Below, piece by piece: positions 1-9,563 of a stretch of 64,000 nucleotides of DNA (the first letter of the stretch is position 1; every line of letters begins with the position of its first letter). The translations under genes were made by a program, and so were the position numbers. The DNA comes from Callipepla californica brunnescens. Its lineage: Eukaryota; Chordata; Aves; Galliformes; Odontophoridae. Under the pieces are notes generated by a model. That model had not been told where the DNA came from. It saw only the letters and a program-made list of their open reading frames with translations, and ran no database searches. Where the stretch lies: contig JALIRH010000123.1 in the NCBI GenBank assembly GCA_023055505.1, positions 558,001 to 622,000 of the forward strand, in the 5' to 3' direction.

Positions 1-605
1 GGTGCCAGGTCACTCTTGTAGGGATATCTTTCCCTCACAGCTACTAGCATTCGTTGCCAGAGGCTGGCGATTCCATCCATATACCTGCTGATTCCTCTGT
101 CGACAGCCGGATCTCGGGCAATGTTTCCTAGTTGGCGAGCTTCGTTACTATCAAGGGACACACTGTTGGCCCGGTTGTCCCAACACCGAAGCAACCAAGT
201 GACAATACTCTAATCTGGACGTCGAATAAACTCCTTTCTTGAGCCTTGGATCTCAGACATTTTCACGGGCCAACGAAACGTCGTAACTTTAACTTTCTCT
301 TCACCTTCATCATCACTTTCTTCTCCATGTCTCTCACTTTTCTTTGTTGCCTTTCTCGATGGTGATGGGGTTGTGGCCACCCCCTCACCTATATCTTCCT
401 CTTCTTTCGGCACCTCTTCTTTGCGTTCTAGGCGCGAGGACACACGTTTCCATTTCTTGCCTTCCACAGGGGCAACTGACTTTGATACTGGTGCTTCCTT
501 TGGCTGGTCAGGTGTGACCGGGAGGTTTTCCTCTTTGGTTTGGGCCTCAGTTTGGACACTCTCTCTCTTCATAATAGTATATAAACCTCGGTAAGCATAG
601 GCCAA
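1..605 (-). pseudogene. ERV gag-like coding region, partial, one in-frame stop
   Basis: On the minus strand an open frame of 131 codons (605 to 210) begins with a Lys/Glu-rich, very polar segment and ends at a TAG (210-212). The same frame then stays open to the window edge and encodes a compact helical-looking stretch (TWLLRCWDN..., LWQRMLVAVRERYPYK) that resembles the capsid region of avian ERV gag proteins. I read this as one gag frame broken by a single nonsense codon and cut by the window boundary. It lies downstream of the LTR, primer binding site and leader ORF of the same element. The family is uncertain: it is compatible with the ENS-1/ERNI (Soprano) type of chicken element, but I cannot test that here. 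Confidence 0.55.
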
Positions 606-736
606 GCCCCAAATAAGTGTTCCACCTCAGATCTTTCTGAGCCGCAGCACCCTTTACTCAGATACAGGCCTAGCTCCTCAGGATCCTGCAATTGTTCAGG
701 AGAAAGATCCCATGACACCGGGTGTCCCCATCCTTC

Positions 737-1153
737 TCATTTCTTTCCTAAAACTCTCCACTCTCCCTGCCATTCAACATTCTCTGTTTCTGGGAGAAGC
801 TTCCTGCACATGATGTAAAGTGCTACTACATGCAGGAGGACTAATATCCCAATTATTAACACCATCCCTAAGCTGTGATCTTGAAAATTCATAAAAAACT
901 GAGAGGGGAACCTGGATACCCATTCAAACATCACATGGTTCGTTAACATGTTATCCTTTGTTCCATTAGCTGGGGTGCCCTGGGATCTGGCAGGTTCCTC
1001 TATCATTGCTTTTAATTTATCATACAGGGACCAGACCCAATGGAACAGAATGGCAAACTTAACCAAGTTCCAGTACGTTTTGAGCATTAAGAGGGAAAAA
1101 GCGGTGAAGTACAATCCCTGTAAGGGCAGTTTTAACAGAAACAGAAAAGACAT
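737..1153 (-). CDS. ERV leader ORF with two hydrophobic segments, function unknown
   Basis: This 138-codon ORF sits between the primer binding site and the gag-like frame of the minus-strand ERV, where most retroviruses have only untranslated leader. The protein has a long hydrophobic aromatic-rich N-terminal region (about residues 3-43) and a second clear membrane segment (about residues 96-117, LGMVLIIGILVLLHVVALYI), joined by a polar loop, and a short basic tail. It looks like a two-pass membrane protein. I do not recognise the family. It could be a chance frame in a leader, or a remnant of a misplaced env-like or accessory gene. Confidence 0.4.
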   Translation of the reverse strand: MSFLFLLKLPLQGLYFTAFSLLMLKTYWNLVKFAILFHWVWSLYDKLKAMIEEPARSQGTPANGTKDNMLTNHVMFEWVSRFPSQFFMNFQDHSLGMVLIIGILVLLHVVALYIMCRKLLPETENVEWQGEWRVLGKK

Positions 1154-1359
1154 CTTTTTATTATTTTTTTTTTTCTTGTACTAAAACAATCTGGCAGTAC
1201 CCAAAAGAAGTTTACAGATATCCCAAAACAACTGACAGTACGCCCGGACTTCAAGGTCGTGTTTTGCTGTACAGCACTTGCAGTACAGATAAGCTTGTTA
1301 ACAACAGACAGAGATGTACTCTAAAAGTTTGTCTCTGCCTGGCTAAGGCAGCTGGTTGT

Positions 1360-1377
1360 GCCCCACGTTGGGCGCCA
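1360..1377 (-). other. Retroviral primer binding site, tRNA-Lys type
   Basis: Read on the minus strand the 18 bases TGGCGCCCAACGTGGGGC follow the LTR end after four T residues. They complement the 3' end of tRNA-Lys (the Lys1,2 type used by betaretrovirus-like ERVK elements). This fixes the transcription direction as leftward and the LTR boundary at 1382. Confidence 0.85.
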
Positions 1378-1381
1378 AAAA

Positions 1382-1624
1382 TGTCAGGGGTTTGTGAGCC
1401 GGTTCAGCCCGGCCCTGCGACAACCGAGGAAGGAGACCCACAGGCCCACACCCCAGACAAGGGGAAGGGGGAAAGGGAAAAAGGGAGATAAGCCCCAAAA
1501 CAAAACAGCGGCAACGATCTGAGGGGGAAAAGCTAATTTACTAAATAAGACATCAGGAAGTAAATAACACAGTATAATGCAATACAATTTGGAATTAAGC
1601 CCAATGAATCAAACAAAACGAGTA

Positions 1625-1661
<37 letters not shown>

Positions 1662-1922
1662 GTGCCTGATAAACCGAAGGCCTTGCGCTAATGCTGAAGG
1701 CGGACGGCAGCGAGCACCCACTCCTAAGTGATCCTAGAGGAAAGAGAGAATGTCCCGTGACCGCAGAGAGTTTTTATCTGTTCCCTCTGAGCGGAAAATA
1801 CGTGAAAAAATACAAAGCATTGCCAAGTCCTCTGGGGAATGTAGTTTTCTCCCTGACTCCCAATGCACCACATGATGCCATGATGTGGAATACCAGTACC
1901 AAAAAATCATAAAACCATGACA
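1382..1922 (-). mobile_element. 5' LTR of a minus-strand ERVK-like provirus
   Basis: The LTR reads TGTCATGG...CCCTGACA on the minus strand, with TG/CA ends, and is immediately followed by the primer binding site. It carries a TATA-like ATAAAAAC near 1770 (minus). An (AG)n microsatellite of about 30 bp lies inside it at about 1629-1660. A second copy of the same LTR family lies at 45083-45592. The LTR interrupts a CR1 reverse-transcriptase reading frame, which shows the insertion is younger than the CR1. The rest of the provirus runs off the left edge of the window. Confidence 0.85.
1629..1660. repeat. (AG)n microsatellite inside LTR
   Basis: An uninterrupted run of about 15 AG dinucleotides. 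The related LTR at 45 kb lacks it at the equivalent position, so it expanded in this copy or its sub-lineage. Confidence 0.9.
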
Positions 1923-2440
1923 CTTCCTTACGGTCTTTTTTGTAGATGGGAGTCACATCGGCAAGCCTCCAATCTTGTGGGACCTCTCCAGATGACCAGG
2001 AATGCTGATAGATGACAGAAAGCGGCTTGGCAATCACCTCTGCCAGCTCCCTCAGCACCCTTGGTTGGATCCCATCTGGTCCCATGGACTTGCGGCAGTT
2101 CAGATGGAGGAGCAGGTCTCTGACTGTCTCTGCTAGGATCACAGGGGGTGTATGATGCGCTTCGTCCCAGACTTCCAGGTCATGGCAAAAAGTATCCTGA
2201 GTTAACTGATCTGTCTATTAAAGAGAGACGTGAAGAAGGCATTGAGAACCTCAGCCTTTTCCTTATCCTCTGTGGTTCCATTCCCTGCCGCATCAAGTAA
2301 AGGAGAGAAATTCTCCTTAGTTCTTTTACTGTTCATATATTTGTAAAAGGACTTTTTGCTCTGCTTTACTGCAGTAGCCAGTTGAAGTTGGAGCTGGGCT
2401 TTTGCATTTCTAATTTCCTGCCTGTATTGGAGGGGAGCAG
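1923..2440 (-). mobile_element. CR1 LINE fragment (reverse-transcriptase region)
   Basis: Minus-strand translation gives typical CR1 ORF2 peptides: a KAEVLNAFFTSLF stretch around 2200-2260, and CRKSMGPDGIQPRVLREL followed by WRLADVTPIYKKDRKE next to the LTR. The fragment is degraded by frameshifts and stops and is cut at its left end by the LTR insertion. Its right edge at about 2440 coincides with the point where similarity to the XPO1 paralogue at 62.4 kb begins, so CR1 marks one breakpoint of the duplicated segment. Confidence 0.85.
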
Positions 2441-5400
2441 AGGCTTGCTTTAAATGTGGAGTAAGGAAGGAAAGGATGGAGAAGGATCTTGTGAACTGAG
2501 GTGGGAAGTGGGTATTTAGTCATTGGAAAGCCATTTTGAACTTTTACTACCTGAACGCTGTACATTTTGGGTTAGTCTTCCTTAACTTTCTGTTGGACTT
2601 CTTGTTTTTCAATCAGGTGCATCCGTTCTGTGGAGCAGTAGGATACGTGGTTGGGGCGCAGACAGACCGGACTGTACAGGAGCATCTGATAGAAAAACAC
2701 ATGCTGCTCCCTAATCCAGTATAGGACTGCAGAATTCAGCAGGCAACAAAAGTCAGACGGTACATTTTGTGTATTCAACTAAAGTAAAAGTGCTGAATGT
2801 TTGTTGTTATTCCATTTTTTTTCATCTGTGGAATGAAGTGAACTTGGCTGTGCTGAACTTTTATAAAGCAATGGTTGATCTGGCAGTAGAAGTGTTGAAG
2901 GAGACCTAAACAACTGAGACTGGTTTAAATCCAGTTGAAGAACTTGACAGAACATGCTTTAACACAGCGTGTAAGATAACCCTAAATGTGAAAGTGACCG
3001 TTTTTGTATTAGAAGATAAATGGCGTTTTCATTGACTGACTGGAGTTAGCTCAGTTCTTTTCCACAGAATGTTGATGTTCTGAAGGATCCTGAAGCCGTT
3101 ACGCAGCTTGGTAGCATTCTGAAAAGCAGCGTAAGGGCATGGAAAGCAGCTGGCCGCCCCTTTGTGATTCAGCTGGGAAGAATTGATTTAGATATGCTGA
3201 ATATGTCCAAGTGCCCAAGTGAAAACATGTCTGCAGCTCTTGAGGCTGACGGTAAGAAATTGCACGTCCTTCCTAACAGCGGGATGGGCAGTGCACGTGA
3301 TCAGGTTGTGAATTTGCTGGGCTTATCTCATTGCGTGTCTGTTGGTGGTGGTGGTTTTTGTTGCTTCTTTGTGTGTGCGTTTGGGCAAGAGAATGCCTGA
3401 AAATGTGCTTGCTTAGGTTCTTGTTTTTGTTAGCCAGATGTTTTGTTCAAAGAAACTCTGATTGCGGAAGGAGGAAAGCTCTTCAAGTGTGAGTTTAGGA
3501 AGGGTACCGGAGACTGCTGACTAATAGCAGTCTTGTGGAGACACAGTTGTAAGTTCTGACTTCATCGTTTTAGATCAGAAAAGACCCTAGGACGTTGGCA
3601 GAGTTTTGGTTTGGTGATATTCTACTACTGAAACAGCTTTCTTACAGAAGTGTAACTTCAGTGAAGGCGCCTCAGATTTGTCACAAACTAGACTGGTAAT
3701 CACTGAGGAGGAATTAGGAGCTACTCGAGTTACCTAACCACTGTTACCTGGAAAAAATTGGGTCTGTGATATCCAAGTAGAATGTGCTGCTGGAGCATCC
3801 CTTGAGGAATGAAGTGACTCGGTTATTGGAGCTGTGTTCTGACAGACTTTCTTACCCATGCAATGAATACACCTTGACGTAGCTTCTCAGAACTTAATGC
3901 ATTCTTTTGATTCTGCAGCTCTAATTGCCAGAAGGTGCTTAAAACAAAAAGAAAACACAACGAGAGAAATAGGAAGCAGTTGCTAGGACTTGTAGTGGTG
4001 AGATTTTACTCGAACAACAGCTATTGAGATGGCACTCGGCTCAGAGTGTGTTCTCACAGTTGTTATCTCTGATGGCAGCAGGAGCAGTTCTGCCTTTGTT
4101 TCCCTGGCTGCAGTCTGGTGAGGTTTTCCTTGGATGTACTGTTATGAGTGTGTCTGTGCACTCAGTTAGGGCAAGTTCTACTGACGAGACTTGCATGGAC
4201 TTGGACGTGAGAAAATGAAGTAAGAATTAGGCTCCTTGTAGTAAAGACAAGTTGGAACAATTCTGTTTGTGACCAAATCAGGAGCGTGCTTTAGAACACT
4301 GTATAGGTTGGTTCTTCTCATCACGCAGTGAGAGCCAGAGGTAAGCATGATCCTGAGAGCTGAAGGAACATTCCCTTCCTTGAAAAAGAAGCTGCAGCAT
4401 TGTTTCTGAGTTGTACTGGCAGAGTGTGCTGTCAGCAGTAGCACTGGAATACTAAATTGCAACTTGGATCCATGGAGCTGAAGTAATGGGAAAATGGTTT
4501 TAATCTGCATAATATGAACGAGAGATCTTCCTTCTTTGTCATTTGGGTATAAAAATGAAACATTCTCAATCTTCTGGAAGGAGTTGAGGGGAATCTGTTT
4601 GTTGACGCATCTTAACCCAGATTCAGTGCAGCTTTGCTACCTTTCAGGCGAAGTGGAAACCAAGCAGCCCTTGGTTAGAAGGATGAGGACTGTAAAAAGG
4701 GAAAGTTTAGAACTGATTTCTGGCTGGGTGAGCAGGTCCAACGATCCTCAGATGGTAAGTAAATATGGCATCCAAAGAGTTGATAGGACACATTCAGGAG
4801 GAACTCTGCTCTTTTGCTGCAGTGCAGTTAACACTGTTCTGTTCACAAGAACTGGCTTCAGAACTGCAATATCTGCAGGAAGGATGATAAGCTGTGATCA
4901 TACAGGGGTAGGCCTGAGCTGTGTTTTGAGTGCTTCAGGTAGTGTCAGCTGAGAGCAGTCCTAAGGGGAAGCAGGAAGGTGTAGGAGAGCCCTCAGGCAA
5001 GCACTGCTGGATGAACACAGTGTGTGGGAAGCATGTGGGCGTGTAAGTTCATTTTTAGCTTCTTTCCCAACTGCTGTGTGAGGCTTTGTTGGGTAACTGC
5101 ACTGCTCTAAGCATGTCTTGCTCTTGATGTAGGTTGCTGAAAACTTTGTTCCTCCCTTGTTGGGTGCCGCTCTCATTGACTACCAGAGAAATGTTCCAGC
5201 TGCTAGAGAGCCTGCAGTACTGGGTGCTGTGGCTGTGGCTGTAAAGAAGCTGGGTGGGCACATCGCTGCTGAAATACCTCCGATCTTTGATGCTGTTTTT
5301 GAGTGCACGTTAAATATGATCAAGAAGGTATTTCTATGTAAATTTTGGATAACGGAAAAAAAAAGAAAAGGGATTTTATATTCAGGATATTGCAAGAAAG

Positions 5401-5997
5401 GGGGCAGGGCGTGTTATGCTATGTAGTTTACATAGCATTATTCTGTTGGGTGGAAATGAAGGTGAGGTTGATGAGCTGTGGCTGTCTGGGTGAATGTCTT
5501 GATCTCACTGACTTAATTTCTTGATCCAGTTCTGGAATTAAATTCGGAGTTGTTTTTCTGTTCCAGGACCTTGGGATGTCGTGGTCCTGGAAGCTGAAGT
5601 CTACTTGAAGTATATTCATACGTCCTTTGAGTAGAAGTATTGATTAGTTCTTGAAGTATTTCTTTCCTGATTTCCGTAGCTGCTAGAGTTTCTGTGTTAC
5701 GGTTTACAGCAGGTACTTGCACAATAGATGGGTGCCGTTTTGCAGCAGTGTGAATCAGAAAGTGTATCCCTGTAGTGGCTGGGTGCTTAACCGCTGAGGC
5801 CGTCTGTCCTGTGCCTGTGGAGCAAGTGGTAATTAATGTTGTGCACTGACCAAATGTGGTTCACCCTGCTGACACTGTGTAAGTCCAGCAAATGGTCTTC
5901 TCAATCTATGGTGGTGAAAGTATGGGGAAAAATGTTGCTGGGAATCTGGGAACTGCATGCTTTGTTTTGTTTTTAGATTTCCTTAAAGCTGAGATCT
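2441..5997 (+). pseudogene. XPO1: XPO1 (exportin-1) paralogue fragment, copy 1
   Basis: Four exons with flanking AG/GT sites encode internal exportin-1 (CRM1) segments, HEAT repeats of the nuclear-export receptor for leucine-rich export signals. The exons are 2617-2751 (VHPFCGAVGYVVGAQ..., 135 bp), 3068-3251 (NVDVLKDPEAVTQLGS..., 184 bp), 4648-4754 (GEVETKQPLVRRMRTV..., 107 bp) and 5133-5327 (VAENFVPPLLGAAL..., 195 bp). The first exon has TAG in place of a Trp codon (about 2722-2724) and a weak donor GTCAGA; the other three stay open. Introns are retained, so this is a genomic duplicate and not a retrocopy. Upstream sequence is replaced by CR1 at 2440 and downstream sequence is lost at 5997. 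Identity to copy 2 at 58.9-62.5 kb is about 90% over the 195-bp exon, by eye. Confidence 0.9.
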
Positions 5998-6063
5998 CCA
6001 TGGTAAGCCAGATTTTCTCTCCCAGATTTTCACAGTGAAAAGGCTGTATGGATTCAGGCCTTT
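5998..6063. other. Breakpoint segment between XPO1 copy 1 and telomere-like repeat
   Basis: Similarity to the inverted XPO1 copy stops at 5997. The next ~60 bp are neither XPO1 downstream intron nor telomere-like repeat. Bases 6004-6037 match 63967-64000 on the same strand at 31 of 34 positions, so the segment seems to come from further upstream in the XPO1 locus, in flipped orientation. Confidence 0.55.
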
Positions 6064-7445
6064 TCTGCGACTGGTTAGGGTTAGGGTTTAGGCTAGGGTT
6101 AGGGTCAGCTTCAGGGTCAGGGTTAGGGTAAGGGTTAGGTTTTGGTGTAGATTTCAGTTTAGGGTAAGGGTTAGGGATAATTTGAGTGTTAGCGTCAGGG
6201 ACAGAAGTAGGTGAAGTGTTCATGTTAGGAGTAGCATTAGGGTTAAGTTTAGGGTTAGACTTAGGATTGGATTTGTATGTAGGGTTAGGGGTAGGGTTAG
6301 TTTGAGTGTCAGGGTGAGGTAAGGGGTAGGCCTCGGGTTTGGCTTTGTGTTAAGTAAAGGTTTAGGAATAGTTGTAGGGTTAGTGTTTGGATTAGGATTT
6401 GGTTTAATATTAGGAACATGTTTTGGGATAGATTTAGGTGAGGGTTGTGGTGATCTGATGCTTTTGGTTAGGTTTAGGGTTGGGCTTCCACTTGGGTTTT
6501 GTGGTAGGGTCTGAGTTTGGGTTAGGGTTAGGGTAGAGTTAGAATTAGGATTTGGGAAATGCTTCGAGTTCTGTTTAGGGTAAGGATTAGTGTTAGATTT
6601 AGGGTTTGAGTTAGGGTTAGGATTATGGTTAGGACTAGGGTTCTGTTAGGTTTTGGGTTAGGGTTATGGGTAAGTTTGTTTTAGTACTAGGGTAAGGTTA
6701 TGTTTAGGGTTAGGGTTACGATTAGGGAAAGATTGAGTTATACAGTGTTAGGGTAAGTTTAGGTTATGGAATAGGGTTAGGTGTAAGATTGGGTTTAGTA
6801 ATAGGGTTAGGTTTAGATTCTGGGTTAGGGTTAGAGATAGGGAAAGGGTTTGGGATTGTTTTAGGTTTTGGATTAGGTTTAGGATTAGGGTTAGGGAAAA
6901 AGTTTTTCTCAGTTTTATGATTGTGTTTAGAGCTAGGATTAGGTTGAGTGTTCATGTTAGCATTAGGGGAAGTTTTAGGTTTAGGTTTAGGTTTAGGATG
7001 CGATGTGTGTTTAGGGTTAGGGGCAGGGTCAGTTTGAGTGTAAGGGTCACATTAGGGTTAGGCCTCTGGTTAGGGTTAAGGTTAGGAATAGGATTAGGTT
7101 TCAGGTTAGTGTTAGGGTTAGGCCTGGGATTGCTGTTAGGGTTAGGTTAAGGTAAGTCTTGTGGTTAGGGTTAGGTATAGGAAAAGGGTTTTGGGGATAG
7201 GGATAGTGTATAGGTAAGGGTTAGAATTCGATTTAGGATTAGGCTTAGGGATAGGGTTTGTTTGAGTTCTAAGGTTAGATACAGCATTAGAACTAGGTTG
7301 AGTGTCAGTGTTAGGATTAGGGTTTGGGTTACTGTTGAGGATAGGAATAGGGATAGGTTTAGGGTTATGCTTAGGGTTCAGGCTAGGTACAGGGTTAGGG
7401 TTAGGTTTAAGGTGAGTGTTAGGCTTAGGGTAAGGATTGTGGTAA
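6064..7445 (+). repeat. Degenerate TTAGGG telomere-like repeat, block 1
   Basis: The block is made of TTAGGG and near variants (TTTAGGG, TTAGGA, GTTAGG, TTAGTG). No long perfect run exists. Non-telomeric markers recur inside it: GTGGTGATCTGATGC (about 6450) and GGGGTAGGCCTCGGG (about 6325). The same markers occur in the other blocks. Long frames rich in Arg/Val/Leu/Gly here are by-products of the repeat and are not genes. Confidence 0.9.
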
Positions 7446-7592
7446 AAATGAGTTCTCTACTTGTTAATCAAACCGACTCGAGACAGATGTGTCCGTGTTT
7501 TTCAGCGTGTTTTTTTTTCTGAGAACTATGTAGTTTGTAGAAGTCTCAAAAGAGATATATCGATGTTTTGTCTAAAAACTGTAGTTTGTGCA
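7446..7592. repeat. Telomere-block flank, inverted match at 54190-54350
   Basis: This ~150-bp unique-looking segment (containing ACCGACTCGAGACAGATGTG) matches the reverse complement of 54190-54350 at roughly 85% by eye. In both places one side borders telomere-like repeat. In the 54-kb copy the sequence continues past the point where the ERV starts here, so it gives the pre-insertion state of this locus. Confidence 0.75.
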
Positions 7593-7595
7593 AGT

Positions 7596-7985
7596 TGGAG
7601 CCACAGCGCTTAGTTCTAACACCTGGACAATGAACAACAGATAGCAGTGACCTTTGGAGAAACTGCAAAAGAAAAAGAAGTGAAAATCTTCTCTTGAGCG
7701 CGCGTGATCGGAGCTGAGGAAAACTATGGCCTTCATCATCTCGATCGCCAGGAGGCAGAGAACGACCCCCAGATAACAGCCAGCGCAGCCCAGGAAGAGA
7801 AAGATAAGACATGAATGCAGAGATAAGGGACAATGAAAAGAGGGGTTGGGGGGCCCTGTTGAGCACCTCTGGTGCAGAGGAGACTCCCAGCCGCCCAGCG
7901 CTGTTCCGCTCATTTCTTGCTTGCTCAATAAATTCCTTACTGTTGGCAACAGTTGGTGCGTATCGTTCTCTTCACACCTCTAACA
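7596..7985 (+). mobile_element. 5' LTR of tRNA-His-type ERV
   Basis: The right edge is clear: ...CTAACA, then ATT, then the primer binding site. The left edge is inferred from the loss of similarity to the inverted flank (after 7592) and the first TG, so it could be off by a few bases. An AATAAA at 7927-7932 is placed as expected for the R region. No matching 3' LTR is present after the pol remains. Confidence 0.75.
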
Positions 7986-7988
7986 ATT

Positions 7989-8006
7989 TGGTGCCGTGAC
8001 TCGGAT
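7989..8006 (+). other. Retroviral primer binding site, tRNA-His type
   Basis: TGGTGCCGTGACTCGGAT lies 3 bp after the LTR end and complements the 3' end of tRNA-His, the primer type best known from HERV-H-like class I elements. It sets plus-strand orientation. Confidence 0.9.
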
Positions 8007-8041
8007 CCAGGCGACTCTGCTGTGGAATTCCCACTCCAGGG

Positions 8042-9546
8042 GAGCACCCCGTCTTTGGACGGCCCCTGGGCTGGGGAACTTCTGTGCAGAGACCTGTAGC
8101 TCCGAACTCTAGGTACAGCTCGCAGGTAAAGCTACCGGACATACCACTAGAAAGTCCCCTAGGTTTAATGTTAAAACATTGGGGTGATTCTCCCTCTAGA
8201 CGAGGAAAGAGTGAGGTGAAGATGGTACATGACTGTATGGAGGTATGGGGAGGAAAGCAGAGAAGGGCAGATCAGCTGTTCTGGCCAGTATTTGGGTCCT
8301 TTGAGGACCGGATCTGCCAGGCTCTAAACGCTTATGCAAATGAAAAACAGCCTTTGAATCTGGAAGATGGTGAGTATGCAAATGATGTGTAGAATCTGAT
8401 ATTGGAACCTTTCTGTTCCCCCTAATTAAAAAAAGGAATACAACAGAGGAGGACATTATACACTATCCCCCCGCCTTACGCTCCCCCCGAACAGAATCCA
8501 GCGGCTCCGCCGGAGCAAGCTGAATCTGACTTGGGAGATGAACCTGAATGTGAACCCCTAGACTTCCCTAGGAGAAGGATCACTAGAAGGCAAGCTAGGC
8601 AGGAGAGGGGTCAAGGAGGAAACGTTCTCCCTTTAAGAGAAATACCTGTAGCTAGCGGAGGATCAAAGCCAGGAGCTGGCTATGTTTCAGTTCCCTTCAA
8701 CTCAGGAGATACATAAGGGAATTTCAGAAGGAGATGGGGAATTTGCTGGAGGATCCTTGAGGGGTCTCCGAGAGGCTAGATCAATCTTCAGGTCCCAACC
8801 ATTAAACTTGGGATGAAACACAGGCAATTTTGGGCATACTATTTAGAGCAGAAGAAAGGGATATGATCAGGAGGGCAGGTACGTGAATCTGGGATCAGCA
8901 ACACCCGGCTGGCCCAGGAGCAGATCTAAAGTGACCCTTACAGCGGCCCAATTGGGATAATCAGAGCCAGGAACATGGTACTCACATGGCAGATTTGCGA
9001 GTTCTTATTATTCAAGGGATTAGAGAATCTGTCCCTCGGGGACAGAATATCAATAAGGCAAATAAGGCAAGCAACGGAAAAAAGATGAAACTCCTACTGA
9101 GTGGTTAGAGAGACTATGCAGAAATGTACAGTTCTATTCAGGATTAGATCCTGCTACCCCGTGGGGCGAGCTCTCCTGAAAACGCGGTTTGAAGCTAGGT
9201 CCTGGACAGATATTGGAAGGAAACTAGAGAAGCTGGAGGACTGGCAGGAGAGAGGATTAGATGAATTGCTGAGAGAGGCTCAGAAAGTATACGTTAAGGA
9301 GAGAGGAGGAGACTCAGAAGAGGCAAGCTGGAAGTCTGATAGCCGCAGTAAGAGAAGGACAGAAGGGGGCGTTCCAGGCAAGGAGAAGAGGGAATATTCC
9401 TCGGGCAGAAAATGCGCTTCAACCCAAGCAGAACAGACCCAGAGATATGAGGACAGTTGAATGCTTCTACTGTCAGAAAAAGGGACACATGAAGAAAGAC
9501 TGTAGAAAGAGAGTCTGGGACGAGCAAATGTTTCAGGAGGACTGAG
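8042..9546 (+). pseudogene. Degraded gag of a gammaretrovirus-like ERV
   Basis: Fragments occur in matrix-to-nucleocapsid order. They are a matrix-like frame at 8084-8392 (motif SPLGLMLKHW), a proline/arginine-rich spacer near 8540-8620, a capsid start with VSVPFNSGD near 8680-8710, and a single CCHC zinc knuckle at about 9459-9507 (CFYC...GH...DC, spacing C-x2-C-x4-H-x4-C). Many stops and frameshifts interrupt the frame. A single knuckle and the gag order fit class I (gamma-like) elements. The product would be the structural polyprotein if intact, but no functional protein can come from this copy. Confidence 0.8.
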
Positions 9547-9563
9547 GGGGTCAGGGACTCTAT

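Noticed and set aside
6064..7450. Arg/Val/Leu-rich and Asn/Pro-rich open frames in TTAGGG or CCCTAA blocks as proteins
   Set aside because: The composition follows directly from the hexamer in each frame, with no domains and no splice context.
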